DNA of 64,000 nt from Clostridium tetanomorphum (GCF_017873215.1 NZ_JAGGKA010000023.1:1-64000); one strand, 5' to 3'. Positions 36,018 through 45,950 are shown, counted from the stretch's first letter. Notes: generated by a model from the sequence alone, not told the origin. Numbers and translations: made by a program.

Positions 36018-37286
36018 TTGCAAAAGAAAAAAACTTCTATAACTACAAAAATTCTTTTTGCGCTAATAATAGGTATTATATTTGGATTAGTAGCTAATAT
36101 AACTTTTCCACAAGAGGTTAATTCTAATTTAAGTAAGTTTGTATTAGAACCTGTGGGCAATATTTTCCTAAGAGGAATAAAGATGCTGGTAGTACCATTA
36201 GTATTATTCTCTTTAATTTGTGGAGCTGCTAGTGTAGGAGATATTAAAAAACTTGGCAGAGTCGGAGGAAAAATATTTACATATTATATGTTTACTACAG
36301 CATTTGCCATTACAATAGCTTTATTTTTGGCCAACTTGCTTAAACCTGGTGTAGGGATTCAACTTCCAGCTGCAACTGCAGTTAAGGCTGCTAAAGCGCC
36401 TTTTATAATGGACATATTTGTAAACATGGTACCTACAAATCCTATTGAAGCTATGGTAAAAGGGGACATGCTTCAAATTATAGTTTTTGCTATTTTATTT
36501 GGAGTAGCTATGACTTTAATTGGAGATCCAGTAAAACCATTATTGAATATTATGAATCAAGCAAATTCAGTGCTCTTAAGAATGATTGGAATAATAATGG
36601 TTATAGCTCCTTATGGTGTATTTGCTCTTATTTCTAATGTAGTTATGAGTCAGGGGTTAAAGGTTCTTATACCTTTATTAAAATATTTCTTTGTATGTTT
36701 ATTTGTAATGGTATTACATGTATTATTTGTATATGGAGGAGCACTAAAAGTAATAGGAAAATTAAATCCTATAACTTTCTTTAAAAAATTCTGGCCAGTA
36801 ATGGTTGTAGCGTTAAGTACATCAAGCAGTAATGCTACAATTCCTGTTAATTTAGAAACTTGTGAAAGTAAACTTGGAGTATCAAAGACTGTATCAAGTT
36901 TTACTATTCCATTAGGAGCTACAATAAATATGGATGGTACTGCAATTATGCAGGGGGTAGCAGCTATATTTATTTCTCAGATATATGGAGTTAATCTTTC
37001 TTTACAGCAGCAAATAATGATTATTTTAATTTCAACTTTAGCTTCTATAGGAACAGCAGGAGTTCCAAGTGCAGGAGTTGTAATGCTATCAATGGTGTTA
37101 CAACAAGTTGGATTACCACTTGAAGGTGTGGCTTTAGTATTAAGTATAGATAGATTAGTTGATATGGCGAGAACTACTGTAAATATTACAGGTGATGCAA
37201 TAGGAACGCTGATAGTAGCTAATTCTGAAGGTGAATTAAACTTAGATTTATATAATAATGAAACAGTAAATGCAAAGGTAGCATAA
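36018..37286 (+). CDS. Dicarboxylate/amino acid:cation symporter (DAACS)
   Basis: A 422-residue secondary transporter of the GltP/DctA family with about eight membrane segments and two re-entrant loops. Visible signatures are FINMVPTNP-like VNMVPTNPIEAM, STSSSNATIPV (HP1), PLGATINMDGTAIMQ with the Na-binding NMDGT motif, and SAGVVMLSMVL (HP2). The ending DMARTTVNITGDA carries the substrate-binding Arg and Asn. It imports glutamate, aspartate or C4-dicarboxylates with Na or H. The TTG start has AGGAGTG upstream. A palindromic terminator follows immediately. Confidence 0.92.
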   Translation: MQKKKTSITTKILFALIIGIIFGLVANITFPQEVNSNLSKFVLEPVGNIFLRGIKMLVVPLVLFSLICGAASVGDIKKLGRVGGKIFTYYMFTTAFAITIALFLANLLKPGVGIQLPAATAVKAAKAPFIMDIFVNMVPTNPIEAMVKGDMLQIIVFAILFGVAMTLIGDPVKPLLNIMNQANSVLLRMIGIIMVIAPYGVFALISNVVMSQGLKVLIPLLKYFFVCLFVMVLHVLFVYGGALKVIGKLNPITFFKKFWPVMVVALSTSSSNATIPVNLETCESKLGVSKTVSSFTIPLGATINMDGTAIMQGVAAIFISQIYGVNLSLQQQIMIILISTLASIGTAGVPSAGVVMLSMVLQQVGLPLEGVALVLSIDRLVDMARTTVNITGDAIGTLIVANSEGELNLDLYNNETVNAKVA

Positions 37287-37314
37287 AAAACCCTCATATG
37301 AGGGTTTTTGTTTT
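37286..37314 (+). terminator. Palindromic terminator after symporter gene
   Basis: The ten-pair stem AAAAACCCTC / GAGGGTTTTT with an ATAT loop and following T residues starts within the stop codon of the symporter gene. Confidence 0.9.
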
Positions 37315-37478
37315 GTTAAGAAAAAGATGTTTTTTATAGTAGTTTTTTTATGTTGTCAATGTTCTATAATTTGTAGTTTTTATTCTTTACTATAAATAAT
37401 ATATTGATTAATATTAAATAGAATGTTATTTTAATTTGTATACAAATTTATTTATAAAGGATGGTGATTATGTAGTTT

Positions 37479-39206
37479 ATGAAAACTATAAAAAAATTTA
37501 TTAGTTATTATAAGCCGTATAAAAGAATGTTCTTTATAGACATGCTATGTGCGCTTGTCTTATCTGCTATAGATTTAATCTTTCCTATAATAGTAAGATA
37601 CCTTTTATATGATGTGTATAATAAAAGTAGAGAGCAAATAATAAAATATATAATTTTAATTGGTTCAGCGCTTCTTTTAATGTATGTGATTAGATATTTA
37701 TGTCAGTATTATATAACTGCTTGGGGGCATATTATGGGTGCAAGAATGGAAGCTGATATGAGAAGGGATATATTCAACCATTTACAGAAATTATCTTTTT
37801 CATATTATGATAATACCAATACAGGAAAATTGATGTCTAGAATAGTTACAGATCTTTTTGATATTTCTGAGCTTGCTCATCACGGTCCTGAGGATGTTTT
37901 TATATCACTGCTCAAAATAATAGGTTCATTTATAATACTAATGAACATTAATGTTAATATAACAGTTGTTTTAATATTTATAACTCTATTTATTATATAT
38001 TTCTCATATTTCTATAATAAAAAAATGAAATTAATATTTAAAAGAAATAGAGAAAAAATAGCTGATGTAAATGCTCAGATTCAGGATAGTCTTTCAGGAA
38101 TAAGAGTTGTAAAATCTTTTTCAAATGAGCATATAGAAAAGAGAAAATTTCAAATGGGAAATAATGAATTCTTAGAAACTAAAGAAATAGGATATGGAAT
38201 TATGGGAAGATTCTTCAGTATGAATGGATTTTTTCAAGGGATTTTATATTTATCAGCTATTCTTTTGGGAGGAATATTTATAGGTAATGGAAAGTTACAG
38301 ACTTATGACTTAGTGGTTTACATTTTATATATAAATATTTTTCTAAATCCAATAGAAAAATTAATAAATTTTACTGAGCAATATCAAAAGGGAATAACAG
38401 GCTTTGAGAGATTTTTAGAGATTATAAGCACTAATCCAGATATTACTGAGAATAAGGATGCGGTAGAATTTAAAAATCCTAAAGGGAACATCCAATTTAA
38501 TAATGTATCATTTAGTTATGATAATAAAAATAGTGTTCTTAATAATATAAATGTAGATATTGAAGCTGGAAAGACTGTGGCTATAGTAGGACCATCTGGT
38601 AGTGGAAAAACTACTTTTTGCAATGTTATACCAAGATTTTATGAAGTAGATGAAGGTTCTATTTTATTAGATGGAATTGATATTAGAAATATAAAACTAA
38701 AATCGTTAAGAAATAATATAGGTATTGTACAACAAGATGTTTACATGTTCTCAGGAACAATAAAGGAAAATATAGCTTATGGAAATCCAGAAGCTACAGA
38801 AGAAGAAATAATTGAAGCAGCTAAGAGAGCAAATGCCCATGAATTTATAATGAATCTAGATGATGAATATAATACTTATGTAGGGGAAAGAGGAGTTAGG
38901 CTTTCAGGAGGACAGAAACAAAGAATATGTATAGCTAGAGTATTTTTGAAAAATCCTCCTATACTTATATTAGACGAGGCTACATCAGCATTAGATAATG
39001 AAAGTGAAAAATTAATTCAAAAATCCTTGGAAATTCTTTCAAAGAATCGCACAACTATCGTTATTGCACATAGATTAAGTACTATTAAAAATGCAGACGA
39101 AATAATACTGCTTACTGATGAGGGGATAAAAGAAAGAGGAAGCCATAATGATTTAATAAACAAAAAAGGAATGTATATGAATCTTTATAACATGCAATTT
39201 CAATAA
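37479..39206 (+). CDS. ABC transporter, fused membrane-ATPase (MsbA/MdlB-like)
   Basis: A 575-residue half-transporter. The membrane domain (about 1-310) has six segments. The ATPase (about 335-570) has Walker A GPSGSGKTT, Q-loop IVQQDVYMFSG, signature LSGGQKQR, Walker B LILDEATSALD and H-loop AHRLST. Such proteins dimerise and export lipids, drugs or peptides. An in-frame TAG stands just before the ATG; the nearest purine-rich site (AAAGGATGG) is about 20 nt away, so translation may be weak. It is the only gene between two terminator-like regions, and its substrate is unknown. Confidence 0.9.
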   Translation: MKTIKKFISYYKPYKRMFFIDMLCALVLSAIDLIFPIIVRYLLYDVYNKSREQIIKYIILIGSALLLMYVIRYLCQYYITAWGHIMGARMEADMRRDIFNHLQKLSFSYYDNTNTGKLMSRIVTDLFDISELAHHGPEDVFISLLKIIGSFIILMNINVNITVVLIFITLFIIYFSYFYNKKMKLIFKRNREKIADVNAQIQDSLSGIRVVKSFSNEHIEKRKFQMGNNEFLETKEIGYGIMGRFFSMNGFFQGILYLSAILLGGIFIGNGKLQTYDLVVYILYINIFLNPIEKLINFTEQYQKGITGFERFLEIISTNPDITENKDAVEFKNPKGNIQFNNVSFSYDNKNSVLNNINVDIEAGKTVAIVGPSGSGKTTFCNVIPRFYEVDEGSILLDGIDIRNIKLKSLRNNIGIVQQDVYMFSGTIKENIAYGNPEATEEEIIEAAKRANAHEFIMNLDDEYNTYVGERGVRLSGGQKQRICIARVFLKNPPILILDEATSALDNESEKLIQKSLEILSKNRTTIVIAHRLSTIKNADEIILLTDEGIKERGSHNDLINKKGMYMNLYNMQFQ

Positions 39207-39327
39207 ATTTAATAATAAGAATCAGGATTTTTGCAAATAGGTGTTGCTTTTTATATAAAAGTAATATATTATATTAATAACATACAAAATAACGAATAAT
39301 AAAAAGATAAAATAAACAAATATTCGC

Positions 39328-39396
39328 ACTCATATAAGCCTAATGATAGGGATTAGGCGTTTCTACCAGACAACCGTAAATTGTCAGGCTATGGGT
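39328..39396 (+). ncRNA. Purine (guanine-type) riboswitch aptamer
   Basis: P1 forms from ACTCATA (39328-39334) and TATGGGT (39390-39396). P2 is GCCTAAT / ATTAGGC. The conserved core includes CATATAA, TTTCTACC and CCGTAAATTGTC, with P3 GACAA/TTGTC. The specificity base in GGCTATGG is C, which by the xpt precedent selects guanine over adenine. It lies ahead of xpt. Confidence 0.95.
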
Positions 39397-39436
39397 TTTT
39401 AGGTAGATTTATTACATTTAATATGATTAGTCTATT

Positions 39437-39477
39437 TAAACTCCCTTTTTAATTTAAAAAGGGAGTTTATTTTTTTC
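39437..39477 (+). terminator. Expression-platform terminator of guanine riboswitch
   Basis: TAAACTCCCTTTTT and AAAAAGGGAGTTTA form a perfect 14-pair stem with a short loop followed by seven T residues. Guanine binding upstream should favour this hairpin and switch off xpt and the transporter genes. Confidence 0.92.
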
Positions 39478-39507
39478 ATAAGGAATTAAAAGAAAGGGAA
39501 GAATAAC

Positions 39508-40083
39508 ATGGAAATTTTAAAGAACAGAATATGTAAAGATGGAAAAGTGATTGAAGATAGAATTTTAAAAGTAGATAGTTTTTTAAACCATCAATTAGAT
39601 GTAGAACTTTTTAATGAAATAGGTAAAGAATTTAAAAATAGATTTAAAAATAAAAAAATATCTAAAATACTCACTGTAGAAACTTCTGGTATAGGAATAG
39701 CTTGTATAGTGGCTCAACATCTTGGAAATGTTCCAGTAGTTTTTGCAAAAAAACATTCAGGTATAAATATGGATACAAATAACTATGAAGCTAAGGTATA
39801 TTCTTTTACTAAGGAAAAGGAATATATTATAAAAGTTTCAAAAAAATTTATAAATAAAAATGATAATATACTAATAATTGACGACTTTTTAGCTAGTGGA
39901 AGTGCTATGATTGGTCTTATGAGTATATGTGAACAATCAGGGGCAAACATTCAAGGTGTAGGAGTTGTAATAGAGAAGGGTTTTCAAGGAGGAAGAGAGT
40001 TAATAGAAAATAAAGGAATTCAATTAGAATCTCTTGCAATAGTTGAAGACATGAGAGATGGGCAAGTAATATTTAGAGAATAA
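39508..40083 (+). CDS. xpt: Xanthine phosphoribosyltransferase
   Basis: A 191-residue enzyme that joins xanthine (or guanine) to PRPP for purine salvage. It opens EILKNRICKDGKVIEDRILK, has the PRPP loop ILIIDDFLASGSA, and FAKKHSGINM and IEKGFQGGRE, all typical of Xpt. AAAGGGAAG lies upstream. It directly follows the guanine riboswitch and is followed after 38 nt by the nucleoside-binding lipoprotein gene, so all five genes to 44786 probably form one guanine-repressed operon. Confidence 0.95.
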   Translation: MEILKNRICKDGKVIEDRILKVDSFLNHQLDVELFNEIGKEFKNRFKNKKISKILTVETSGIGIACIVAQHLGNVPVVFAKKHSGINMDTNNYEAKVYSFTKEKEYIIKVSKKFINKNDNILIIDDFLASGSAMIGLMSICEQSGANIQGVGVVIEKGFQGGRELIENKGIQLESLAIVEDMRDGQVIFRE

Positions 40084-40121
40084 AAAATTTAAAATATATA
40101 TTTAAGAAAGGGGTAAGAGTA

Positions 40122-41237
40122 ATGAAAAAAACAAAATTATTTAGTATTGTACTTATTTTTACTTTTTTAATTTCAGCATTATTTGTAGGTTGTGGAGATA
40201 AAAAGGATGCTTCACAGAAAAAAGCAGGAGATAAAAGTGAAATAAAAGTGGGCTTTTTATATGTTGGACCAATAGGAGATGGTGGTTGGAGCTATTCACA
40301 TGATCAGGGAAGACTACACTTAGAAAAGGAATTAAAAGTTTCAACTATTTATAAAGAATCTGTAAAGGAAGATACTGCAGAAGTTCAAAAGGTAACTGAA
40401 GATATGATAAACCAAGGATGTAATGTAATTGTAGGTACAAGTTTTGGATTTATGGATGGATTAGAAAAAGAGGCTAAAAAACATCCGGAAGTTAAGTTCT
40501 TACATTGTTCAGGTTATAAAACAGCAGAAAATATGTCCAATTATTTTGGAAGAATATATCAAGCAAGATATCTTTCAGGTATTGTTGCCGGAATGAAGAC
40601 CAAAGCTAATGAAATAGGGTATGTAGCAGCTTTCCCAATCCCAGAAGTAATAAGAGGAATTAATGCTTTTACTTTAGGGGTTCAGTCTGTAAATCCTAAG
40701 TCTAAAGTAATTGTAAAATGGACCAATACTTGGTATGATCCAGCTAAAGAAAAGGAAGCTGGAAAGGCTTTACTTTCAGAAGGAGTAGATGTAATTACTC
40801 AGCATCAAGATACAGCTGGTCCACAACAAGCTGCAGAAGAAAAAGGAGCTTTTTCTATAGGATATAATACAGATATGAAAGATAAAGCACCTAAAGCATA
40901 TATGACAGCACCTGTATGGAACTGGGGACCATACTATGTTAATCAAATAAAGGCAATTCAAAATGGAACATGGAAATCAGAAAGCTATTGGAAGGGTCTA
41001 GAAGACGGTATAGTAGCTCTTGCAGACTTAACAAAAAATGCTCCAGCTGGTGCAAAAGAAGCAGTAGAAAAAGCTAAGCAGGATATAATATCAGGAAAGA
41101 ATAAAATATTTGAAGGACCAATAAAAGATCAAAAAGGTAATGTTAAAGTTGAAGCTGGAAAAGTTATGAGCGATGAAGAATTACTTAAATTTGACTGGTT
41201 TGTTCAAGGAGTAGAAGGACAAATTCAAAATAAATAA
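40122..41237 (+). CDS. nupN: BMP-family purine nucleoside-binding lipoprotein
   Basis: A 371-residue lipoprotein. Signal peptide MKKTKLFSIVLIFTFLISAL ends with lipobox FVGC, C24. The mature protein is of the Bmp/PnrA type: VGFLYVGPIGDGGWSYSHDQ, VIVGTSFGFMDGLEKEAK, GYVAAFPIPEVIRGINAF and KWTNTWYDPAKE. These proteins bind guanosine, inosine or adenosine outside the membrane. The following ATPase and two permeases complete an importer equal to Bacillus NupNOPQ. Placement under a guanine riboswitch supports purine nucleoside import. Confidence 0.92.
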   Translation: MKKTKLFSIVLIFTFLISALFVGCGDKKDASQKKAGDKSEIKVGFLYVGPIGDGGWSYSHDQGRLHLEKELKVSTIYKESVKEDTAEVQKVTEDMINQGCNVIVGTSFGFMDGLEKEAKKHPEVKFLHCSGYKTAENMSNYFGRIYQARYLSGIVAGMKTKANEIGYVAAFPIPEVIRGINAFTLGVQSVNPKSKVIVKWTNTWYDPAKEKEAGKALLSEGVDVITQHQDTAGPQQAAEEKGAFSIGYNTDMKDKAPKAYMTAPVWNWGPYYVNQIKAIQNGTWKSESYWKGLEDGIVALADLTKNAPAGAKEAVEKAKQDIISGKNKIFEGPIKDQKGNVKVEAGKVMSDEELLKFDWFVQGVEGQIQNK

Positions 41238-41254
41238 TTTAAATAGGTGATAAG

Positions 41255-42787
41255 ATGAAAGAAATTGTACCTTATATTCAAGTAGAAAATATTGTGAAAA
41301 CTTTTGGAAAAGTAATAGCTAATAAAAAAGTTAATTTAACTGTATATGGTGGAGAGATACATTCACTTTTAGGGGAAAATGGAGCGGGAAAAAGTACTTT
41401 AATGAATATGCTATCTGGAGTATATACTCCAGATAGCGGTTCTATTTATATACATGGAGAAAAAGTTAATTTTTCTTCTCCAAAAGATGCTATAAATTCA
41501 GGAATAGGAATGATATATCAACATTTTAAATTAGTAGATAATATGACAGGAGAAGAAAATATAACTATAGGACAAAAAAATACATTGTTTATAAATAAGA
41601 AAAAGATAAGAGATAAAATTTATGACATATGTAATAGGTATGAAATAGACGTAGATTTAAAGAAGAAAGTATTTAATATGTCTGTAGGTGAAAAACAAAT
41701 AGTGGAGATGATTAAGGTTCTCTATAGGGGAGCAGATATATTAATATTAGATGAACCTACAACAGTGTTTACACCACAAGAAGCTGAAAAATTATTTAAT
41801 ATAATGTTTAAAATGAGAGAAAATGGTTGCGCTATAATATTTATATCTCATAAAATGGATGAAGTTATGAAAGTATCTGATAAAATAACAATTTTAAGAA
41901 AAGGTGAAACTATAAAAACTCTAAATAAAGATGAAACAAATCCAGAAAAATTAGCAGAACTTATGGTGGGTCAGCAAGTAGATTTATCTATAAGAAAAAG
42001 CACAGTAAAAAAAGGTGAAGAAATATTAAGAGTAAATGATCTAACTGTAAAAAATGAGGAATCAGTAGAAGTACTAAAGAAAATAAATTTTAATATACAC
42101 AGAGGAGAAGTTCTAGGAATTGCAGGAATAGCTGGTAGTGGACAAAAAGAAATATGTGAAGCTATTACCGGTATACAAGCTGTTGAAGAAGGAGAAATAA
42201 TTCTTCAAGGAGAAAATATTGTAGGCAAAACTCCAAGAGAAATAATAAAAAAAGGAGTTAGTATGAGCTTTGTACCAGAAGATAGATTAGGCATGGGATT
42301 AGTAGGTGCTATGGATATGGTAGATAATTTATTGTTAAAATCTTACCATAATATGAAAGGTATTATATTAAATAAAAAACCTATTGCAAAAAGAGCTAAA
42401 GAGATTAAAGAAGATTTATCTATAGTAACTCCAGATATAAATTATCCAATTAAGAATCTATCAGGAGGTAATATTCAAAAAATATTATTGGGAAGAGAGC
42501 TTGATTCTAATCCTAATTTACTTATAATGGCCTATCCTGTAAGAGGATTAGATATAAATACTTGCTATACCATATATAACTTGATAGATGAGCAAAAGCA
42601 AAAAGGAGTAGCAGTTTTATATATAGGAGAAGACTTGGATGTTTTAATGCAACTTAGTGATAGAATATTAGTAATTTGTGATGGTAAAATAACTGGAGAA
42701 TTAAATTCTTCTGAGGCTACTAAAGAGAAAATAGGGTTACTTATGGGAGGAAAGAGTTTAGAAAGAGAGGAATCAAAAGTTGTATAA
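41255..42787 (+). CDS. nupO: Nucleoside ABC importer, duplicated ATPase
   Basis: A 510-residue protein with two ABC domains in tandem. The first has Walker A GENGAGKST, signature MSVGEKQIVEM and Walker B LILDEPTTVFTP. The second has a degenerate Walker A GIAGSGQKE, signature LSGGNIQK and LLIMAYPVRGLD in place of a normal Walker B, as is usual for the second half of sugar and nucleoside importers. It follows the lipoprotein gene by 17 nt and overlaps the next gene by 8 nt, indicating coupled translation. Confidence 0.93.
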   Translation: MKEIVPYIQVENIVKTFGKVIANKKVNLTVYGGEIHSLLGENGAGKSTLMNMLSGVYTPDSGSIYIHGEKVNFSSPKDAINSGIGMIYQHFKLVDNMTGEENITIGQKNTLFINKKKIRDKIYDICNRYEIDVDLKKKVFNMSVGEKQIVEMIKVLYRGADILILDEPTTVFTPQEAEKLFNIMFKMRENGCAIIFISHKMDEVMKVSDKITILRKGETIKTLNKDETNPEKLAELMVGQQVDLSIRKSTVKKGEEILRVNDLTVKNEESVEVLKKINFNIHRGEVLGIAGIAGSGQKEICEAITGIQAVEEGEIILQGENIVGKTPREIIKKGVSMSFVPEDRLGMGLVGAMDMVDNLLLKSYHNMKGIILNKKPIAKRAKEIKEDLSIVTPDINYPIKNLSGGNIQKILLGRELDSNPNLLIMAYPVRGLDINTCYTIYNLIDEQKQKGVAVLYIGEDLDVLMQLSDRILVICDGKITGELNSSEATKEKIGLLMGGKSLEREESKVV

Positions 42788-43850
42788 AATAATAAAAAGA
42801 AGTGAAGTAACTACAAAAAAGAGTATAATGATTAGAACCTCTTCTATAGTTTTTGCTCTTGTATTAGTAGCAATTTTTATAGCTTTGTTAGGATTAAATC
42901 CCATAGATGTATATTTTTCCATGATAAAAGGTGCATTTGGTTCAATATATAGTGTAAAAGAAACCATAGTTAAAGCTATACCGCTTATTATAACTGCATT
43001 AGGAATTTCTGTAGCGTTTAAAATGCAGTTTTGGAATATAGGTGGAGAAGGACAGATAATAATGGGAGCATTTTTATCTTCTTATTTCGCATTAAAGTTT
43101 CCAGAACTTAATTCATTTTTATTATTAATAATTATGGTTCTAGCTGGAATAATTGGGGGGGCTATATGGGCATATATTCCTGCATTTTTTAAATGTAAAT
43201 GGGGAACAAATGAGACCATAGTAACATTGATGATGAACTATATAGCCTTAAAATTTATAACCTATCTTCAATATGGACCATGGAAAGATCCTAATGCACA
43301 AGGTTTTCCTAAGATACCCAACTTTTCTGAAAATGCTATTTTGCCAGATATATTTGGAGTGCACATTGGATGGATTATAGCATTTATATTAGTCATATTT
43401 ATATATATATTTATGAACTATACAAAAAAAGGATATGAAATAACTGTATTAGGAGAAAGTGAAAAAACAGCTCTTTATGCTGGAATAAATATTAAAAGTA
43501 CAATAGTTGTTGCTATGATTTTAAGTGGGGGATTATGCGGACTTGCAGGTATGATTCAAGCTTCAGCGGTAAGTAATACATTATCAGTACAAGTATCAGG
43601 TGGTATAGGATATACTGCAATAATAGTAGCATGGCTTTCTAATTTAAGCGCTCCTTTAATTTTAATGGTATCTATATTATTTGCAGCTCTTTTAGAAGGA
43701 GGCTCATTTATACAAACAGCCTTTGGTATTCCAGAGTCTGCAGCACTAATACTTCAATCTACAATATTGTTTTTTATATTAGGAAGTGAATTTTTTATAA
43801 GATACAAATTCACTAAAAGAAGTAGTTTGCCATCAAAGGAGGTAGCATAA
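42780..43850 (+). CDS. nupP: Nucleoside ABC importer permease 1
   Basis: A 356-residue inner-membrane permease with about eight to ten segments. The BPD_transp_2 signature is seen in FWNIGGEGQIIMGAF and in KWGTNETIVTLMMNYIAL, and the coupling motif is VLGESEKTALYAGINI. The TTG start overlaps the ATPase gene and has AGAGAGG upstream; a later ATG at 42829 would remove the cytoplasmic N-terminus and is less likely. It pairs with the next permease. Confidence 0.92.
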   Translation: MYKIIKRSEVTTKKSIMIRTSSIVFALVLVAIFIALLGLNPIDVYFSMIKGAFGSIYSVKETIVKAIPLIITALGISVAFKMQFWNIGGEGQIIMGAFLSSYFALKFPELNSFLLLIIMVLAGIIGGAIWAYIPAFFKCKWGTNETIVTLMMNYIALKFITYLQYGPWKDPNAQGFPKIPNFSENAILPDIFGVHIGWIIAFILVIFIYIFMNYTKKGYEITVLGESEKTALYAGINIKSTIVVAMILSGGLCGLAGMIQASAVSNTLSVQVSGGIGYTAIIVAWLSNLSAPLILMVSILFAALLEGGSFIQTAFGIPESAALILQSTILFFILGSEFFIRYKFTKRSSLPSKEVA

Positions 43851-44786
43851 ATGGAAACAATGATTTCATTTTTTGAGGCAGCTATAGTAGCAGGAACACC
43901 TCTTTTATTTGCCACTCTTGGAGAATTAATATGTGAAAAGGTTGGAAATTTAAACTTAGGTGTGGAAGGCATGATGCTTATGGGAGCAGTAATAGGATTT
44001 ATGGTTGGTTTAAGTACACATAGTCCTATATTAGCTATGATTGCAGCTATGATTGCAGGTGCTTTTGGAGGTCTAATATATGCTTTTTTAACTGTAAGTT
44101 TAAGAGCTAATCAAGTAGTATCAGGATTAACCTTAACTATATTTGGTACTGGATTTTCAAGTTTTATTGGTAAAAATCTAGTAGGACAAGTTGCACCAGA
44201 CACTATAAAAGATTTTTTTAAGCCCATATTTCTACCAGTATTAGGTCATATACCAGTGCTAGGACAAATATTTTTTAGACAGGATATATTTGTATATATA
44301 GGATATTTAACTGCTGTCTTATTAGGAATTTATATGTATAAAACTTCTAAAGGAATAAACTTAAAAGCAATAGGAGAGAATCCTAAGTGTGCAGATGCAG
44401 CAGGAATTAATATAACTTTATATAAGTATATTCATGTATTGTTAGGAGGAGCCTTATGTGGATTAGGAGGAGCGTATCTTTCTCTTGTATATGTACCAGC
44501 ATGGCAGGAAAATGTTACAGCAGGTAGAGGATGGATAGCAGTTGCATTAGTTATATTTGTATCATGGAATCCATATAAAGCATTGATAGGTTCATATTTG
44601 TTTGGAGGACTTGATATTATAGGATTTAGGCTTCAGGGAGGAAGTATACACATATCGCAGTATTTAATAGATATGCTTCCTTATATAATAACAATAATAG
44701 TTATGGTAATAGTATCAATGAAAAAATCCCCCAAAAATGCACCGCCAAAAAGCTTAAGTGTACCATATTTTAGAGAAGAAAGATAA
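43851..44786 (+). CDS. nupQ: Nucleoside ABC importer permease 2
   Basis: A 311-residue permease of the same family with about eight segments. Motifs are GELICEKVGNLNLGVEGMML, VSLRANQVVSGLTLTIFGTG and the coupling loop AIGENPKCADAAGINI. Its ATG lies directly after the stop of permease 1 (no gap) and AAGGAGG is inside that gene. It is the last gene of the purine operon. No terminator is seen before the pyrimidine promoter 10 nt downstream. Confidence 0.92.
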   Translation: METMISFFEAAIVAGTPLLFATLGELICEKVGNLNLGVEGMMLMGAVIGFMVGLSTHSPILAMIAAMIAGAFGGLIYAFLTVSLRANQVVSGLTLTIFGTGFSSFIGKNLVGQVAPDTIKDFFKPIFLPVLGHIPVLGQIFFRQDIFVYIGYLTAVLLGIYMYKTSKGINLKAIGENPKCADAAGINITLYKYIHVLLGGALCGLGGAYLSLVYVPAWQENVTAGRGWIAVALVIFVSWNPYKALIGSYLFGGLDIIGFRLQGGSIHISQYLIDMLPYIITIIVMVIVSMKKSPKNAPPKSLSVPYFREER

Positions 44787-44796
44787 TAATTTAATA

Positions 44797-44825
44797 TTGA
44801 CTTATTCAATAAAAAGTGATATTCT
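44797..44825 (+). promoter_or_regulatory. Promoter of the pyrimidine operon
   Basis: TTGACT (44797-44802) and TATTCT (44820-44825) with a 17-nt spacer start 11 nt after the last purine transport gene. Confidence 0.65.
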
Positions 44826-44844
44826 AATCAAGAAAGTTAATAGT

Positions 44845-44980
44845 TACCTTTAATGAAGGTCCTGTGAGACCTAAAAGGAAAGTATAGAGCAATCTATTAA
44901 AAATTATATGATATTATATGATTTGTTTATTGCTTGTCATAGTGATATCTATGCCTTCCTTTAAAAAGGAAGGCTTTTTT
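44845..44980 (+). promoter_or_regulatory. PyrR-type attenuator leader of pyr operon
   Basis: At 44856-44873 the hairpin AGGTCCTGTGAGACCTA matches the PyrR binding-loop consensus (UCCNGNGAGG-like) with closing stem CCTTT/AAAGG. At 44953-44980 GCCTTCCTT and AAGGAAGGC form a terminator stem with six T residues. Between them ATTGCTT can pair with an upstream GAGCAAT, a plausible antiterminator. UMP-loaded PyrR would stabilise the first hairpin and cause termination. No pyrR gene lies in this window. Confidence 0.82.
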
Positions 44981-45026
44981 ATTACCTTTTAATTTAGTAC
45001 GGAGATACTAAAAAGGAGGAGAGATT

Positions 45027-45950
45027 ATGTTAAAAGGAAGAAATTTAATTGACCCAATGGATTTTACTGTAGAAGAAATTGAAGAAATACTTAATCTAGC
45101 AGAAAACATATCTAAAAAAAGAGAGGATTTTACACATCTTTGTGAAGGTAAAATCTTAGCTACTCTATTCTATGAGCCAAGTACAAGAACTAGACTTAGT
45201 TTTGAAGCTGCAATGTTAAGACTAGGAGGAAAAGTTTTAGGCTTTTCAGAACCAAATTCAACCTCTGTAGCAAAGGGAGAAACTATAGCTGATACTGTGA
45301 GAGTTGTTGGATGTTATGCAGATATAATAGCAATGAGACATCCTAAAGAAGGCGCTCCAATAGTTGCTGCAGATTATTCAAGTATACCAATTATAAATGC
45401 TGGTGATGGAGGACATCAACATCCTACCCAGACTTTAACAGATTTATTAACTATACGATCTATAAAAGGAAAATTGTCTGATCTTACTATAGGCTTTTGT
45501 GGAGATTTGAAGTTCGGAAGAACAGTACATTCACTTATAAAAGCATTATCACGATATAAAGATAATAAATTTATTCTTATCTCACCAAAGGAATTAAAGG
45601 TTTCCCAATATATAAAAAATGAAATTTTACAAAAGAATAATATAGAATTTTTAGAAACAGAAAACATGGAAGAGGCTTTAAGTAAGGTAGATATACTTTA
45701 TATGACAAGAGTTCAAAAAGAACGATTTTCAGATGAAGAAGAATATATAAGACTTAAGGATAGATATATTTTAGACAAAGAAAAGATGAATATAGCATCA
45801 CAAGACATGATAGTTTTACATCCACTACCAAGAGTTAATGAAATTGCTTATGAAGTAGATGAAGATAAAAGAGCATGTTATTTTAAACAAGCTCAGTATG
45901 GAATGTATGTAAGAATGGCTTTAATTTCTAAGCTGTTGGGGGTGATTTAA
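45027..45950 (+). CDS. pyrB: Aspartate carbamoyltransferase catalytic chain
   Basis: A 307-residue enzyme that joins carbamoyl phosphate and aspartate, the first committed step of pyrimidine synthesis. Motifs are [13 protein letters not shown] (carbamoyl phosphate site), [31 protein letters not shown] and the aspartate loop [10 protein letters not shown], with [10 protein letters not shown] near the end. AGGAGGAGAG precedes the ATG. Its stop overlaps the next start by one base (TAATG), coupling it to the short PyrI. Confidence 0.97.
   Translation: MLKGRNLIDPMDFTVEEIEEILNLAENISKKREDFTHLCEGKILATLFYEPSTRTRLSFEAAMLRLGGKVLGFSEPNSTSVAKGETIADTVRVVGCYADIIAMRHPKEGAPIVAADYSSIPIINAGDGGHQHPTQTLTDLLTIRSIKGKLSDLTIGFCGDLKFGRTVHSLIKALSRYKDNKFILISPKELKVSQYIKNEILQKNNIEFLETENMEEALSKVDILYMTRVQKERFSDEEEYIRLKDRYILDKEKMNIASQDMIVLHPLPRVNEIAYEVDEDKRACYFKQAQYGMYVRMALISKLLGVI

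Noticed and set aside
35843-36097. 84-codon open frame ahead of the symporter gene
   Set aside because: It overlaps the well-supported symporter start by 80 nt in another frame, has only a weak upstream purine stretch and low-complexity AT-driven composition.
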